Of a DNA stretch of 14,661 nt, positions 7,195 to 14,633 are shown in pieces. Source of the DNA: JBKHJA01 sp046538375 (GTDB taxonomy: Bacteria > Acidobacteriota > Aminicenantia > Aminicenantales > Aminicenantaceae). The translations under genes were made by a program, and so were the position numbers. The DNA lies in NCBI GenBank assembly GCA_046538375.1, contig JBKHJA010000067.1, positions 1-14,661 of the forward strand, written 5' to 3'. Within the stretch, counting starts at the first letter, position 1. Every line of letters starts with the position of its first letter. The notes beneath the pieces were generated by a model that ran no database searches, was not told where the DNA came from, and saw nothing but the letters and a program-made list of their open reading frames with translations.

Positions 7195-8196
7195 ATGAAA
7201 AAAGTTGCGGTCACCAGTACTGTCATCATTTTTGTCTTTTTTTCTTTGATGTGCTGCCAGAAAAAAGCCACTGTTCCTGAAGCTGGCTCCGCTTCGGTCG
7301 ACGATATGCTCGGTCTTGTTCCTGATAGTGCTAAGGGTGTGGTGTTCGTGGATGTGCATAAGGCAATGAACACCGAAATTGCCAAAAAAACTATCCAGCG
7401 GGATAAAGATTATCAGAAATACCAAGAATTTGTGAAGATGACCGGAGTTGATCCTAAAGAAGACATCTACTATGTTGCCGTGGCCTTAACTGAAACCATA
7501 GTGACGGAGGAAGACAGAAAGACCGAGGGTGCAGCTGTCATCAACCTGAAATACAATCGTGAGGATTTGCTCCCCCTTATCAGGGAAAAAGTCGCTGATC
7601 AGGGTCAACAAGTCCAAGAGCAAGACTACAGCGGAGTTATGATTTATTCCGTTAAAGAAGAAAAAGGAAATCCCTTGTTTTTTGCCTTCCTTGATGATTC
7701 AAACATAGCGGGAGGAAACGAAGCAGCAGTTAAATCAATCATCGATGTGTGGCAGAAAAAAAAGAAGGATGTTTTCCAGAACGAAGCTCTATCCTCTCTG
7801 ATCTCTCAAACAAATAAACAAGCTTTGATGTGGGGAGCCATCCTTATTCCAGCTGAGGCCACACAAAAAATGGCCGCTGATAATCCTATGCTCAGCAATT
7901 TAGAAGGAGTTACCGCGGTGGCTATGTATTTTGATTACAAAAACAATAACCTCATCGCTGAGGTTAAAATGATGAGCGGTGATGAAACAAAAAATCAACA
8001 GGTGGTTGATCTTCTAAAGGGATTAAAAGCCATGGGCGGGATGGCTGCCTCAGAAAAACCTGAAATAGGTGAGTTGGTTGATAAAGTAGAAATCTCTTCT
8101 GCTCCAGACCATGTTAAAATTTATGCGAAAATCCCAGAAATACTGATAAACAAACTCAAGGAGATGAAGAAAGCAGAAAAAGAAGAAGAAGAGTAA
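7195..8196 (+). CDS. Uncharacterised secreted lipoprotein-like protein
   Basis: I do not recognise the family firmly; the style recalls DUF3352-type secreted proteins. The 333-residue product has a short basic start, a hydrophobic segment (about 4-19) and the pair C20-C21 followed by QKK. This resembles a lipoprotein signal, although the lipobox (SLMCC) is atypical. The mature part begins with LVPDSAKGVVFVDVHKA, then alternating strands and helices in two apparent halves (about 40-195 and 205-320) of similar flavour, and ends in a highly charged KKAEKEEEE tail. No catalytic motif is visible. Translation start is well supported by AAGGAGGT four bases before ATG. The gene is monocistronic, with its own promoter behind the repeat element, and converges on the ABC operon with only nine bases between stop codons. 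Confidence 0.7.
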   Translation: MKKVAVTSTVIIFVFFSLMCCQKKATVPEAGSASVDDMLGLVPDSAKGVVFVDVHKAMNTEIAKKTIQRDKDYQKYQEFVKMTGVDPKEDIYYVAVALTETIVTEEDRKTEGAAVINLKYNREDLLPLIREKVADQGQQVQEQDYSGVMIYSVKEEKGNPLFFAFLDDSNIAGGNEAAVKSIIDVWQKKKKDVFQNEALSSLISQTNKQALMWGAILIPAEATQKMAADNPMLSNLEGVTAVAMYFDYKNNNLIAEVKMMSGDETKNQQVVDLLKGLKAMGGMAASEKPEIGELVDKVEISSAPDHVKIYAKIPEILINKLKEMKKAEKEEEE

Positions 8197-8228
8197 AACA
8201 AGTACTTAATCTTCAAAAATATACTCTT
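8189..8228. terminator. Possible bidirectional AT-rich terminator
   Basis: AAGAGTA (8189-8195) and TACTCTT (8222-8228) form a perfect seven-base stem with a long loop that spans both stop codons of the convergent genes. On the plus strand the stem is followed by TT, and on the minus strand by a pyrimidine-rich CTTCTTCTTTTT run. The stem is AT-rich and the loop is 26 bases, so this is only a suggestion. Confidence 0.25.
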
Positions 8229-9018
8229 TTTGGGAAAAAACCATACAAGCCAGACCCAGAAAAAATCCTGCTATCAAAAACAGCATCCCCACTGCCGCCC
8301 CAGGCGGTGTGGGTTCCAAGCGGAAAAGAAGAAAGGAAAATCTGCCTCCAGAAGAGTAAGGAAGAAGCGATTTCAAATAATGGGCAATGGCAAAACGTTG
8401 AGTGGATCCAGGGAAATACTGGATGACATTTTCCCAGCCAAAGCTGAAAACGAGTCCGAACAGGATGGATCTCTTCAAAAAGGTTCCAATAAAGGTAAAA
8501 AAAGCACTGTAACAGAGCAGGCCTAAGAAAAGAACCAGTGCATACTTGAAAAGAATTCTATACAGAGAAAAATCAAGCAGGTTATTCGCGTTCAAAATTA
8601 AAAAAGACAGTATCAATCCTGCTCCGGTCATCAAAATGATGAGGGAGGAGTATGCGGCATACTTTCCCAAGATAATCGCTGTTTTGGTGACAGGTCTGGT
8701 GGTCAAATAAGTTAAAGTCTTCCCCTCTATCTCCTCAGAACATACCGAGGTGCCGAAAAAAAGAGCCAACATGAGAATCAGAAACTGTAGGTACAAGACC
8801 ATGATCATGTTTGAATAAATATAAATACCTTCCACATGATGGTGAACCGAAAATATTTGGACAAATTTGATGATCAGGGCCAGAAGGATGGGGAGAAAGC
8901 TCACTAGGTAAAAGACCTTTGTCTTGCGTGCCTTTTTCCCTAGGGAGAAGAAAAATGAGTAAACACTGATCATTGATTTCAAAAATAAGCGGAAACCGCG
9001 TTCTCTTTTTAGGGACAT
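8206..9018 (-). CDS. ABC-2 type transporter permease
   Basis: A 270-residue integral membrane protein (from the chosen start) with about six hydrophobic helices. It has a basic, cytoplasmic N-terminus and the amphipathic EEIEGKTLTYLTTRPV segment that is typical of ABC-2 (NatB/Nos-type) permeases where they contact the ATPase. The open frame extends 15 codons upstream to 9063, but that start has no ribosome site and would overlap the ATPase gene by 44 bases. ATG 9018 lies one base after the ATPase stop, begins MSLKRERGF and is preferred. It is the last gene of the exporter operon and the natural partner of the preceding ATPase. The cargo is unknown. Confidence 0.8.
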   Translation of the reverse strand: MSLKRERGFRLFLKSMISVYSFFFSLGKKARKTKVFYLVSFLPILLALIIKFVQIFSVHHHVEGIYIYSNMIMVLYLQFLILMLALFFGTSVCSEEIEGKTLTYLTTRPVTKTAIILGKYAAYSSLIILMTGAGLILSFLILNANNLLDFSLYRILFKYALVLFLGLLCYSAFFTFIGTFLKRSILFGLVFSFGWENVIQYFPGSTQRFAIAHYLKSLLPYSSGGRFSFLLFRLEPTPPGAAVGMLFLIAGFFLGLACMVFSQKEYIFED

Positions 9019-9019
9019 T

Positions 9020-9946
9020 TTATTTTCCCACCAAATAATCAAAAACAGCTTGCAGATTATCATCGGGTGAAGTGATCTCTCTAACCTGAATATTGTGCTC
9101 AGTGAATAAAGAAGGCAGACAGCCGAATAACTTATCCCTGTTGTTGGTTTCCACCAACAGAGAATCTGAGGTGGTTCCGAAATGGACTTTTAACACATAA
9201 TTTTCACCGATGATTCTTTTAGCCAGTCCACGAGGATCGCTGCATCTTATGGAGACCACATGAGGATGGGTGTCGATCAAATCCCTGATGTAGTGAATAT
9301 CACCTTGGGCAAAAATCTTCCCTTGATGGATGAGAATGATGCGTTTGGTCATGGCTTCAATCTCTGGAAGCACATGGCTGGAGACCATAATGGTCTTCCC
9401 TTCTTTTCCATAGGATTTAATGTGGCGAATCAACTTCCTTCTGCCCAAGGGATCCAAGCCGTTCAACGGTTCATCCAGAATAATGATTTCAGGATCATGA
9501 GCAATAGCCTGGGCGAATTTAAGTCTCTGGCGCATTCCCCGACTGTATGATTTAATCACTCTGTGTTTATCGTTGACCAACTCCACAATCTCCAGGACTT
9601 TTTCAGCTTTGGCATTGATTTCTGGTGGAGAGAGGTGATGGAGTCTCAGCAGGCCTGTTAAAAATTCCCATCCTGTCATTTCTTCATAAAACGAATCCTG
9701 TTCAGGGCAAAATCCGATTCCAAAAAATAAAGGATAGTTATTTCTGATCTTCTCTCCTCTTATGATGATCTTCCCGATATTGGGTTTTATCTGGCCGGTG
9801 ATGAGTTTCAGAAAGGTTGACTTTCCAGCTCCGTTGGGTCCCAGAATGCCTGTAACTCCAGCTTCGATCTTGAGGGAAACATCGCTTAATCCCAGGACAT
9901 TCCCGTACCACTTAGAAAGATTTTGTGTTTCGATCACCGGAATCAT
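9020..9946 (-). CDS. ABC transporter ATP-binding protein (second pair)
   Basis: A 308-residue ABC-2 family ATPase that powers the permease downstream. Walker A GPNGAGKS spans 36-43, a Q-loop glutamine lies in PEQD (about 81-84), the signature is degenerate (SRGMRQ at 135-140 in place of SGGMRQ), Walker B is IIILDEP (154-160) and the switch histidine is H191. The last hundred residues form the variable C-terminal domain of the NatA/CcmA type. ATG 9946 overlaps the stop of the upstream permease as ATGA, which points to translational coupling. Confidence 0.9.
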   Translation of the reverse strand: MIPVIETQNLSKWYGNVLGLSDVSLKIEAGVTGILGPNGAGKSTFLKLITGQIKPNIGKIIIRGEKIRNNYPLFFGIGFCPEQDSFYEEMTGWEFLTGLLRLHHLSPPEINAKAEKVLEIVELVNDKHRVIKSYSRGMRQRLKFAQAIAHDPEIIILDEPLNGLDPLGRRKLIRHIKSYGKEGKTIMVSSHVLPEIEAMTKRIILIHQGKIFAQGDIHYIRDLIDTHPHVVSIRCSDPRGLAKRIIGENYVLKVHFGTTSDSLLVETNNRDKLFGCLPSLFTEHNIQVREITSPDDNLQAVFDYLVGK

Positions 9947-10812
9947 TTTATGATTCTGACTCCTTTGACTTTATTCTTTAAGACCAAACCGGCCAAAATA
10001 CAGAAGGCAAACAAGATTAAGAAAGAATAAATCCAGGAAAATGGATAAGGCGTTTTCTGGTTAAACAGGATATGACCGACCTGCTGCAGGTTGGATTTTA
10101 AGGAGAGAAGAGCAACATGCTGGCTTCTGAATATTCCATAAAAAATGCCGTAGAGAATATCAGAAATAAAATATACCCCAAAAATAAAGATGGCCACATA
10201 CCTTCTGTTTTTGCTCAAGGAAGATAGAAAAAGCGTGTACAAGGAGAAGAATGCTGTGACCAGGAACGAATAGCCAACCACAGATACAGGGAGCCATGGA
10301 TAGGCACGTAAAAATTCAAAGCTTCCGGAAAATACAAGCTTCATGATAAAAAAAACCAGTCCGGGGATGAGAGTGACCATAAACAAGAAAAACGCCACCA
10401 CCGAGATCTTCCCCAGAAAATAGTCTTTTTTTTTAAGGGGACGGGAGAAGTAGAGCTGAAGGGAGTTGTATTTAAGGTCATCAGAAATCAGTCCCGCTCC
10501 ACAAAAAACCAAAATCATCACCATGATGAACAGCAGCAAGCTGCTGGTGAGATAAGAATTAAAATATCCTGGATTGATCTGGATAAAATCAGGGGATTCT
10601 TTTATCATAAACCGGAAATCTTCTAACCTCTCTGAAATATAGATTCCCACCAGAAAAACTAAAGCTGGAATAAGAGACAGGAAAAACAGCAGCTTGAAGA
10701 ATTTTCTCCTGAAGGTCAATTTTATTCCCCATCTGGTGATAGGCTTCCAGGGAAATTTTCCATCTCTCAATTCACCCTGCCAATGGGTATATCCTTTTTC
10801 TTTTATGGTCAT
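9943..10812 (-). CDS. ABC-2 type transporter permease (first pair)
   Basis: A 289-residue membrane protein with a basic, aromatic-rich cytoplasmic start of about 35 residues (ITRWGIKLTFRRKFFK) and six hydrophobic helices. It carries the conserved cytoplasmic DDLKYNSLQLYFSRPLKKKDYFLGK segment between helices two and three. The frame also opens at a TTG (10815), but ATG 10812 overlaps the ATPase stop as TGATG and has AGGGG upstream, so it is preferred. It partners the upstream ATPase and is followed by a second ATPase/permease pair. The two permeases share topology and are only weakly similar. Cargo is unknown. Confidence 0.82.
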   Translation of the reverse strand: MTIKEKGYTHWQGELRDGKFPWKPITRWGIKLTFRRKFFKLLFFLSLIPALVFLVGIYISERLEDFRFMIKESPDFIQINPGYFNSYLTSSLLLFIMVMILVFCGAGLISDDLKYNSLQLYFSRPLKKKDYFLGKISVVAFFLFMVTLIPGLVFFIMKLVFSGSFEFLRAYPWLPVSVVGYSFLVTAFFSLYTLFLSSLSKNRRYVAIFIFGVYFISDILYGIFYGIFRSQHVALLSLKSNLQQVGHILFNQKTPYPFSWIYSFLILFAFCILAGLVLKNKVKGVRIIK

Positions 10813-11723
10813 CAATCTACCCCTACAGCTTTGGCAAAAAGGTCTTCGAGGGAAGTCTGACTTTTTACAAAATGTCTTATTTGGAGATTTTCCTCATCAG
10901 CTATCCGGAAGATATCTTGAGGATCTTCTTCCGGAGGGATATAAACCTTTAATATTCTATCCTCAGTCTCATTCACCTTGCATTTCATGGTTTGCAGTCT
11001 CTGGAGAAATTTTTTTTCATCTCCTTTGATCTTTATCTCATACAAACTGTATTCCACTTCTTTGAGGCGGCTCATCTCTCCTTGAGCCGCAACTTTTCCC
11101 TTGTCCAGGATAACCACATAAGAGCAGGTCGCTTCAATATCCACAAGAATGTGGGAAGAGATCAGCACTTGGATAGACTTCTTAGAGGAAATATCCATGA
11201 TCAATCCCAGGATTTCCCTGCGGCCTCGGGGGTCCAAGCCAGATGTGGGTTCATCCAGAAATATGAGTTTTGGATCATGGACTAAAGCTTGCGCCATTTT
11301 GAGCCTTTGCTTCATCCCCCCTGAGTAAGTTTCCACCTTCCGGTATCGGCTTTCCTCAAGGCCAACATAAAACAAAACTTCATGAGCACGCTTCATGGCT
11401 TCCTGGCGGGGCATTCCCGAAAGTTCTCCCAGGTAAGAGGTGAAAGACACCGCATCCATCCCGGGAATGAAACAGTCATCCTCAGGCATATAACCCACAA
11501 AGCGGCGAATCAGGCGCTGTTGACTTCCTATATCGTAGCTGAGGACCCTTCCCTCTCCCCTGTCTGGAGAAAGAAAGCCCAGCAGAATTCGCAAAAGAGT
11601 GCTCTTGCCAGCTCCGTTTGGTCCCAGAAGGCCAATGGCGCCCTGGGCCAAGTCCAAACTGACTCCACTCAAAGCCTGGATCTTACCGTAACTGAAATGG
11701 ATGTTTTTGACTGTTATACTCAT
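10812..11723 (-). CDS. ABC transporter ATP-binding protein (first pair)
   Basis: A 303-residue ATPase with Walker A GPNGAGKS (34-41), MPEDD in the Q-loop region (acidic in place of glutamine, as in several ABC-2 exporters), signature YSGGMKQR (133-140), Walker B LIFLDEP (153-159) and switch H191, followed by a C-terminal accessory domain of about 90 residues. It starts at ATG 11723, which overlaps the stop codon of the 27-codon ORF described below (ATGA). GGTG-type weak ribosome sites lie just upstream. With the following permease it forms the first half of a four-gene exporter operon. Confidence 0.9.
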   Translation of the reverse strand: MSITVKNIHFSYGKIQALSGVSLDLAQGAIGLLGPNGAGKSTLLRILLGFLSPDRGEGRVLSYDIGSQQRLIRRFVGYMPEDDCFIPGMDAVSFTSYLGELSGMPRQEAMKRAHEVLFYVGLEESRYRKVETYSGGMKQRLKMAQALVHDPKLIFLDEPTSGLDPRGRREILGLIMDISSKKSIQVLISSHILVDIEATCSYVVILDKGKVAAQGEMSRLKEVEYSLYEIKIKGDEKKFLQRLQTMKCKVNETEDRILKVYIPPEEDPQDIFRIADEENLQIRHFVKSQTSLEDLFAKAVGVD

Positions 11724-11803
11724 GGCTCACCGACACCTGGGTGCTTCCTTATTAAAATACGATGATCCCCTTCCAAAAGTTCAACAAGTTTGACTTTAAT
11801 CAT
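11720..11803 (-). CDS. Candidate 27-residue coupled ORF between mutase and ABC operon
   Basis: A short frame that starts MIKVKLVELLEG and ends HPGVGEP. It begins at an ATG overlapping the mutase stop (ATGA, 11800-11803) and ends at a TGA overlapping the ATPase start (ATGA, 11720-11723), so it fills the entire gap between the two genes. It has no separate Shine-Dalgarno sequence, so translation would rely on coupling. The composition is protein-like (a KVKLVELLEG strand/helix, then basic residues). It may be a real small protein or simply a reading frame that carries ribosomes to the ATPase; conservation in relatives would decide. Confidence 0.4.
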   Translation of the reverse strand: MIKVKLVELLEGDHRILIRKHPGVGEP

Positions 11804-13407
11804 TCCATGGTGACTTTCTTTCCTTCTCCACAGACCAGGGCTTTGTAGGCTTTTTCTACACGATCCCAGTTTTCCTCTCGATCCAGAGCCCAAAACCTGC
11901 CCATCACTGTCACCACTCGGCCTAAAGAAAGACCGCGGCACATCTTTTCAACTTTGTTCACATACACAGCTCCACTTTCTGGCTTCTCCCCTCTCCTTCC
12001 GATCAATGAATGGACATAAACTTCCTTCACCTTGGTCTGTTTGGCAAGTCGAAGCAATTGCTGCAGATGTTCAATAGTGCCGTGAGAGCTGTAATGGGAT
12101 ACAATTCCTAGAAGATGGAGAGCCTTATCCTTTTTTTTGGCTCCTTCCATAGCCCAGAGGAAGGCCTGGTTTTTGTAAAAACTTCCTTCCTGTATGGCCT
12201 TATCGATTCTAACCCGGTCCAGAAGAATCCTTCGGCCGGCACCGATATGAAGATGGCCGGCTTCAGAATTTCCCACTGTGTCAGCAGGCATGCCCACAGC
12301 CTCTCCTGAAGCTTGAAGCTGAGCATGGGGATAATCTGACCACAATCGATCAAAGTGAGGGGTTTGAGCTTCAGCGAGGAGATTGCCTTCCTTTTTATCC
12401 CTCATTCCCCATCCATCCAGGATAAGCAGTAGCACTCTTCTTTTTACGGAGGGTAGTTTTGGGGAATTTAGAAACAGACTTTTTCCTGTCATGGACAGCG
12501 GTTTTTCCAATCCTAACAATTCAAGAACAGTGGGAGCCACATCTGAAAGCTCACCTTTTTTCCTCAAAATCCAGTCCTTCGGCTTAGGAACAGAGAAGTC
12601 AGACAATATAAAAGGAACAGGATTTTTGGTATGGCCGGTGTTGACGGACCCGTCTTCATACAGCCACTCTTCCACAGTTCCATGATCTGAGGTGACCACC
12701 AAGGTTATTCTCTTATGGAAACAAGCCTTGATGATTTTTCCCAATTCCTCATCCACCGTTTCTACAGCTTTGAGAACAGCTTGCTTGTCTTCGAGATGGC
12801 CCACCACATCCACATTTGCCAGGTTGGCCATAATCATTTGATAGGATGGATCATCTATCTTAGCCCTAACCGCTTCACCAACTTCCTCTGCGCTCATTTC
12901 TGGGACAGAAGCATAGGAATTTATCCCCTGGGGAGAAGGAACAATCCATCTCTCCTCTCCGGCAAAAACCTGGTTGCTTCTTCCGTTCATAAAAAAACCG
13001 ATATGTACCGCCTTTTCGGATTCTGCGATCTTGGCTAACTTCAAACCTGCCTGAGAAACAATTTCACTCAAAGTATTTCTGATTTGTCCCTCAGCGGGGA
13101 AAGCCACTCTCACTTCAAGGGAAGGATCATACTCTATCATGGTTACAAAATTCAGTCTTATATTTTTCCTCACAGGAAAATATTTGAAATCTTTTTCTAT
13201 CAAACTCTTGGTCAGCTCCACTTCTCTCTCTCCACGGATATCATAGAAAATGACGCAGTCACCGTCTTTGAATCTTCCCAGGGGTCGGGCTTGAGAGTCC
13301 ACAGCGATGATCGGCTCTAAGGACTCATCCTCCTCTCCATCCTGGTAAGCTTTTTTTATGGCATTCACCAGGGGTGAATGGCCAAAATCAGCCTTTTTTT
13401 CTTTCAT
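11800..13407 (-). CDS. Circularly permuted cofactor-independent phosphoglycerate mutase-like enzyme
   Basis: A 535-residue homologue of 2,3-bisphosphoglycerate-independent phosphoglycerate mutase (3-phosphoglycerate to 2-phosphoglycerate, Mn-dependent, cytoplasmic), with the order of its parts swapped. Residues 1-100 match the second half of the classical transferase domain: R58 and R61 in DIRGER correspond to R261/R264. K132, then D200/H204 (NVDVVGH), D241/H242 (SDHG), H259 (GHTKNPVP) and the MTGKSL end of the classical protein follow up to about 311. A linker of about ten residues leads to the classical N-terminus: D331 (LDGWG), nucleophile S381 (GNSEAGH), H442, R472, R504, R510 and WDRVEKAY up to the GEG at 527-529. 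The classical D154 is replaced by glycine (GRRG at 470-473). Length is close to the usual 510-515. ATG 13407 has AAAGGA six bases upstream and its own promoter. Superfamily assignment and permuted order are read directly; catalytic activity is inferred. Confidence 0.9.
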   Translation of the reverse strand: MKEKKADFGHSPLVNAIKKAYQDGEEDESLEPIIAVDSQARPLGRFKDGDCVIFYDIRGEREVELTKSLIEKDFKYFPVRKNIRLNFVTMIEYDPSLEVRVAFPAEGQIRNTLSEIVSQAGLKLAKIAESEKAVHIGFFMNGRSNQVFAGEERWIVPSPQGINSYASVPEMSAEEVGEAVRAKIDDPSYQMIMANLANVDVVGHLEDKQAVLKAVETVDEELGKIIKACFHKRITLVVTSDHGTVEEWLYEDGSVNTGHTKNPVPFILSDFSVPKPKDWILRKKGELSDVAPTVLELLGLEKPLSMTGKSLFLNSPKLPSVKRRVLLLILDGWGMRDKKEGNLLAEAQTPHFDRLWSDYPHAQLQASGEAVGMPADTVGNSEAGHLHIGAGRRILLDRVRIDKAIQEGSFYKNQAFLWAMEGAKKKDKALHLLGIVSHYSSHGTIEHLQQLLRLAKQTKVKEVYVHSLIGRRGEKPESGAVYVNKVEKMCRGLSLGRVVTVMGRFWALDREENWDRVEKAYKALVCGEGKKVTME

Positions 13408-13430
13408 CTCTGATCCTTTTTTGAGGCTAT

Positions 13431-13459
13431 ACTATAGAAACGACAACAGGCAATGTCAA
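13431..13459 (-). promoter_or_regulatory. Strong sigma70-type promoter of the permuted mutase operon
   Basis: On the minus strand TTGACA (13459-13454) is followed after 17 bases by TATAGT (13436-13431). The expected transcript start is near 13424, giving a leader of about 17 bases that contains the AAAGGA ribosome site. It probably drives the mutase, the 27-codon ORF and, by read-through, the two ABC pairs, since no terminator is seen between them. Confidence 0.7.
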
Positions 13460-13495
13460 CTCTGCTTCAGGAAGGTATTTTTATTTCCATGATAG

Positions 13496-13545
13496 GGTGA
13501 GGGATGGAATCATTGACTCACCGCTTCAATACCGGTTCTGAAGCG
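13496..13545. other. Two adjoining hairpins between the M23 gene and the mutase gene
   Basis: GGTGAG (13496-13501) pairs with CTCACC (13517-13522), and CGCTTCA (13522-13528) pairs with TGAAGCG (13539-13545). They lie just after the M23 stop on the minus strand. Neither is followed by a clear U-run, so a simple intrinsic terminator is not demonstrated; they may protect the 3' end or belong to a repeat. Confidence 0.35.
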
Positions 13546-13555
13546 AGGATGGATA

Positions 13556-14443
13556 TCAGAGAATGAAATCCAGTACAGAAAAGGGATCAACCCTGCTTCC
13601 CAAAATTTTTACTCCCCAGTGGAGGTGAGGACCGGTGACTCTCCCGGTTGCTCCTACTTCTCCGATGATTTCTCCTTTCTTCACTTGTTCTCCCCGCTTA
13701 ACAGCGATTTTGGAAAAGTGACAGTAGATGGTGAATAAACCCAGACCATGGTCGATGATCACGGTCCTGCCCGCAAAATAGAGGTCAGTGGATAGAACCA
13801 CTATCCCTGAATTTGAAGCCTTGACAGGATTTCCAGCTGGAGCAGAGATATCCACTCCTCCATGAGGAGAACGGGGTTTGTTATTGTAGATTCTTCTTTC
13901 TCCGAAGTTGTCAAGAACTTTTCCTGAAGTAGGAATGACAAACTTCTCTTCACCCAGCCATTGGGGAGTGAATCGGGCGTAGATCGATCTGAGAATATTT
14001 GATTCTCTTTTTATTCTTTCCCGGACTTCAGGTGGGGGGATGACATATTTTTCTTTAACCCATAATCTTTTAACCGGAAACTCCTTGGCTTGAACAACGA
14101 TTTTCTTTTCCAATGACTCCCATCCCCCATCAGATTTCTGTATATATATCTTCATGTTATATGTTCCGGGTTCAAGTCCCAGATCAAGGCCCAGGAATGC
14201 CAAATATTGGGAACGAATATCATCCTTTCCCATCACGTATTTTTTTTCTAAAAATTGAATCATGACCTTGCTGATTCTGGTTCCGTCTTGGACAGAAACA
14301 GTTATTATTTCCCCAGGCTGCAAAGCCCTGTAAGTGATATTGATGGGCTCTCCAGAGGGGCTAAACCATCTTTCGCTGTGAACGGCAAGAAGAGCTGATG
14401 CAATAAGATAAAAGCATAAGACAAAAACCGAAAATTTTCTCAT
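13556..14443 (-). CDS. Secreted M23 family (LytM-type) metallopeptidase
   Basis: A 295-residue secreted protein. Residues 1-23 are a signal peptide (hydrophobic core FVLCFYLIASALLA). Residues about 25-120 form a beta-rich accessory domain. Residues about 168-295 form the M23 fold with the full zinc and catalytic set: H194 and D198 in HGGVDIS, H242 in YCHFS and H275 in GPHLHW. Such enzymes cut peptidoglycan cross-bridges or act as envelope cell-wall hydrolases; because every ligand is present, this one should be active and not a degenerate EnvC/NlpD-like activator. AGGAAAG lies about nine bases before the ATG. It lies upstream of the mutase gene on the same strand, separated by 148 bases that hold hairpins and a separate promoter, so it is probably its own transcription unit. 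Confidence 0.9.
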   Translation of the reverse strand: MRKFSVFVLCFYLIASALLAVHSERWFSPSGEPINITYRALQPGEIITVSVQDGTRISKVMIQFLEKKYVMGKDDIRSQYLAFLGLDLGLEPGTYNMKIYIQKSDGGWESLEKKIVVQAKEFPVKRLWVKEKYVIPPPEVRERIKRESNILRSIYARFTPQWLGEEKFVIPTSGKVLDNFGERRIYNNKPRSPHGGVDISAPAGNPVKASNSGIVVLSTDLYFAGRTVIIDHGLGLFTIYCHFSKIAVKRGEQVKKGEIIGEVGATGRVTGPHLHWGVKILGSRVDPFSVLDFIL

Positions 14444-14476
14444 TTTTCTCTTTCCTTCCCAACTGGAACCATCTGT

Positions 14477-14505
14477 AATATATTAAATCAACCAAAAGAA
14501 GTCCA
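14477..14505 (-). promoter_or_regulatory. Possible promoter of the M23 gene
   Basis: On the minus strand TGGACT (14505-14500, four of six to consensus) and TATATT (14482-14477, five of six) are 17 bases apart. The predicted transcript start is about 27 bases upstream of the M23 ATG, leaving room for the ribosome site. Confidence 0.42.
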
Positions 14506-14548
14506 CACTGATTGCTGTCGAAAATCCCTCTTTATTAGCTATTAGTTC

Positions 14549-14633
14549 GAAAATAGCCTGTTTTCATTGTTTGTGGGTGGCGTACCCGCCATGGGAAATT
14601 ACCTAGAAAATAGCCTTGTAACTTCAATGTTTG
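14549..14633. repeat. Pair of imperfect direct repeats around a small hairpin
   Basis: GAAAATAGCCT followed by TTCA-TGTTTG-like sequence occurs at 14549-14573 and again at 14606-14633. The eleven leading bases are identical and the remainder is partly conserved. Between them TGGCG (14578-14582) pairs with CGCCA (14587-14591). No gene is visible between 14444 and the window end. It may be the edge of another dispersed repeat outside the window. Confidence 0.35.

Noticed and set aside
9016..9063. Upstream start at 9063 for the last permease, giving a 44-base overlap with the ATPase gene.
   Set aside because: There is no ribosome site before it, whereas ATG 9018 sits one base after the ATPase stop as expected for a coupled operon.
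14168..14180. GGGTTCAAGTCCC resembles the T-arm of a tRNA on the plus strand.
   Set aside because: It lies inside the M23 coding sequence, and no acceptor, D-arm or anticodon stem is found around it.
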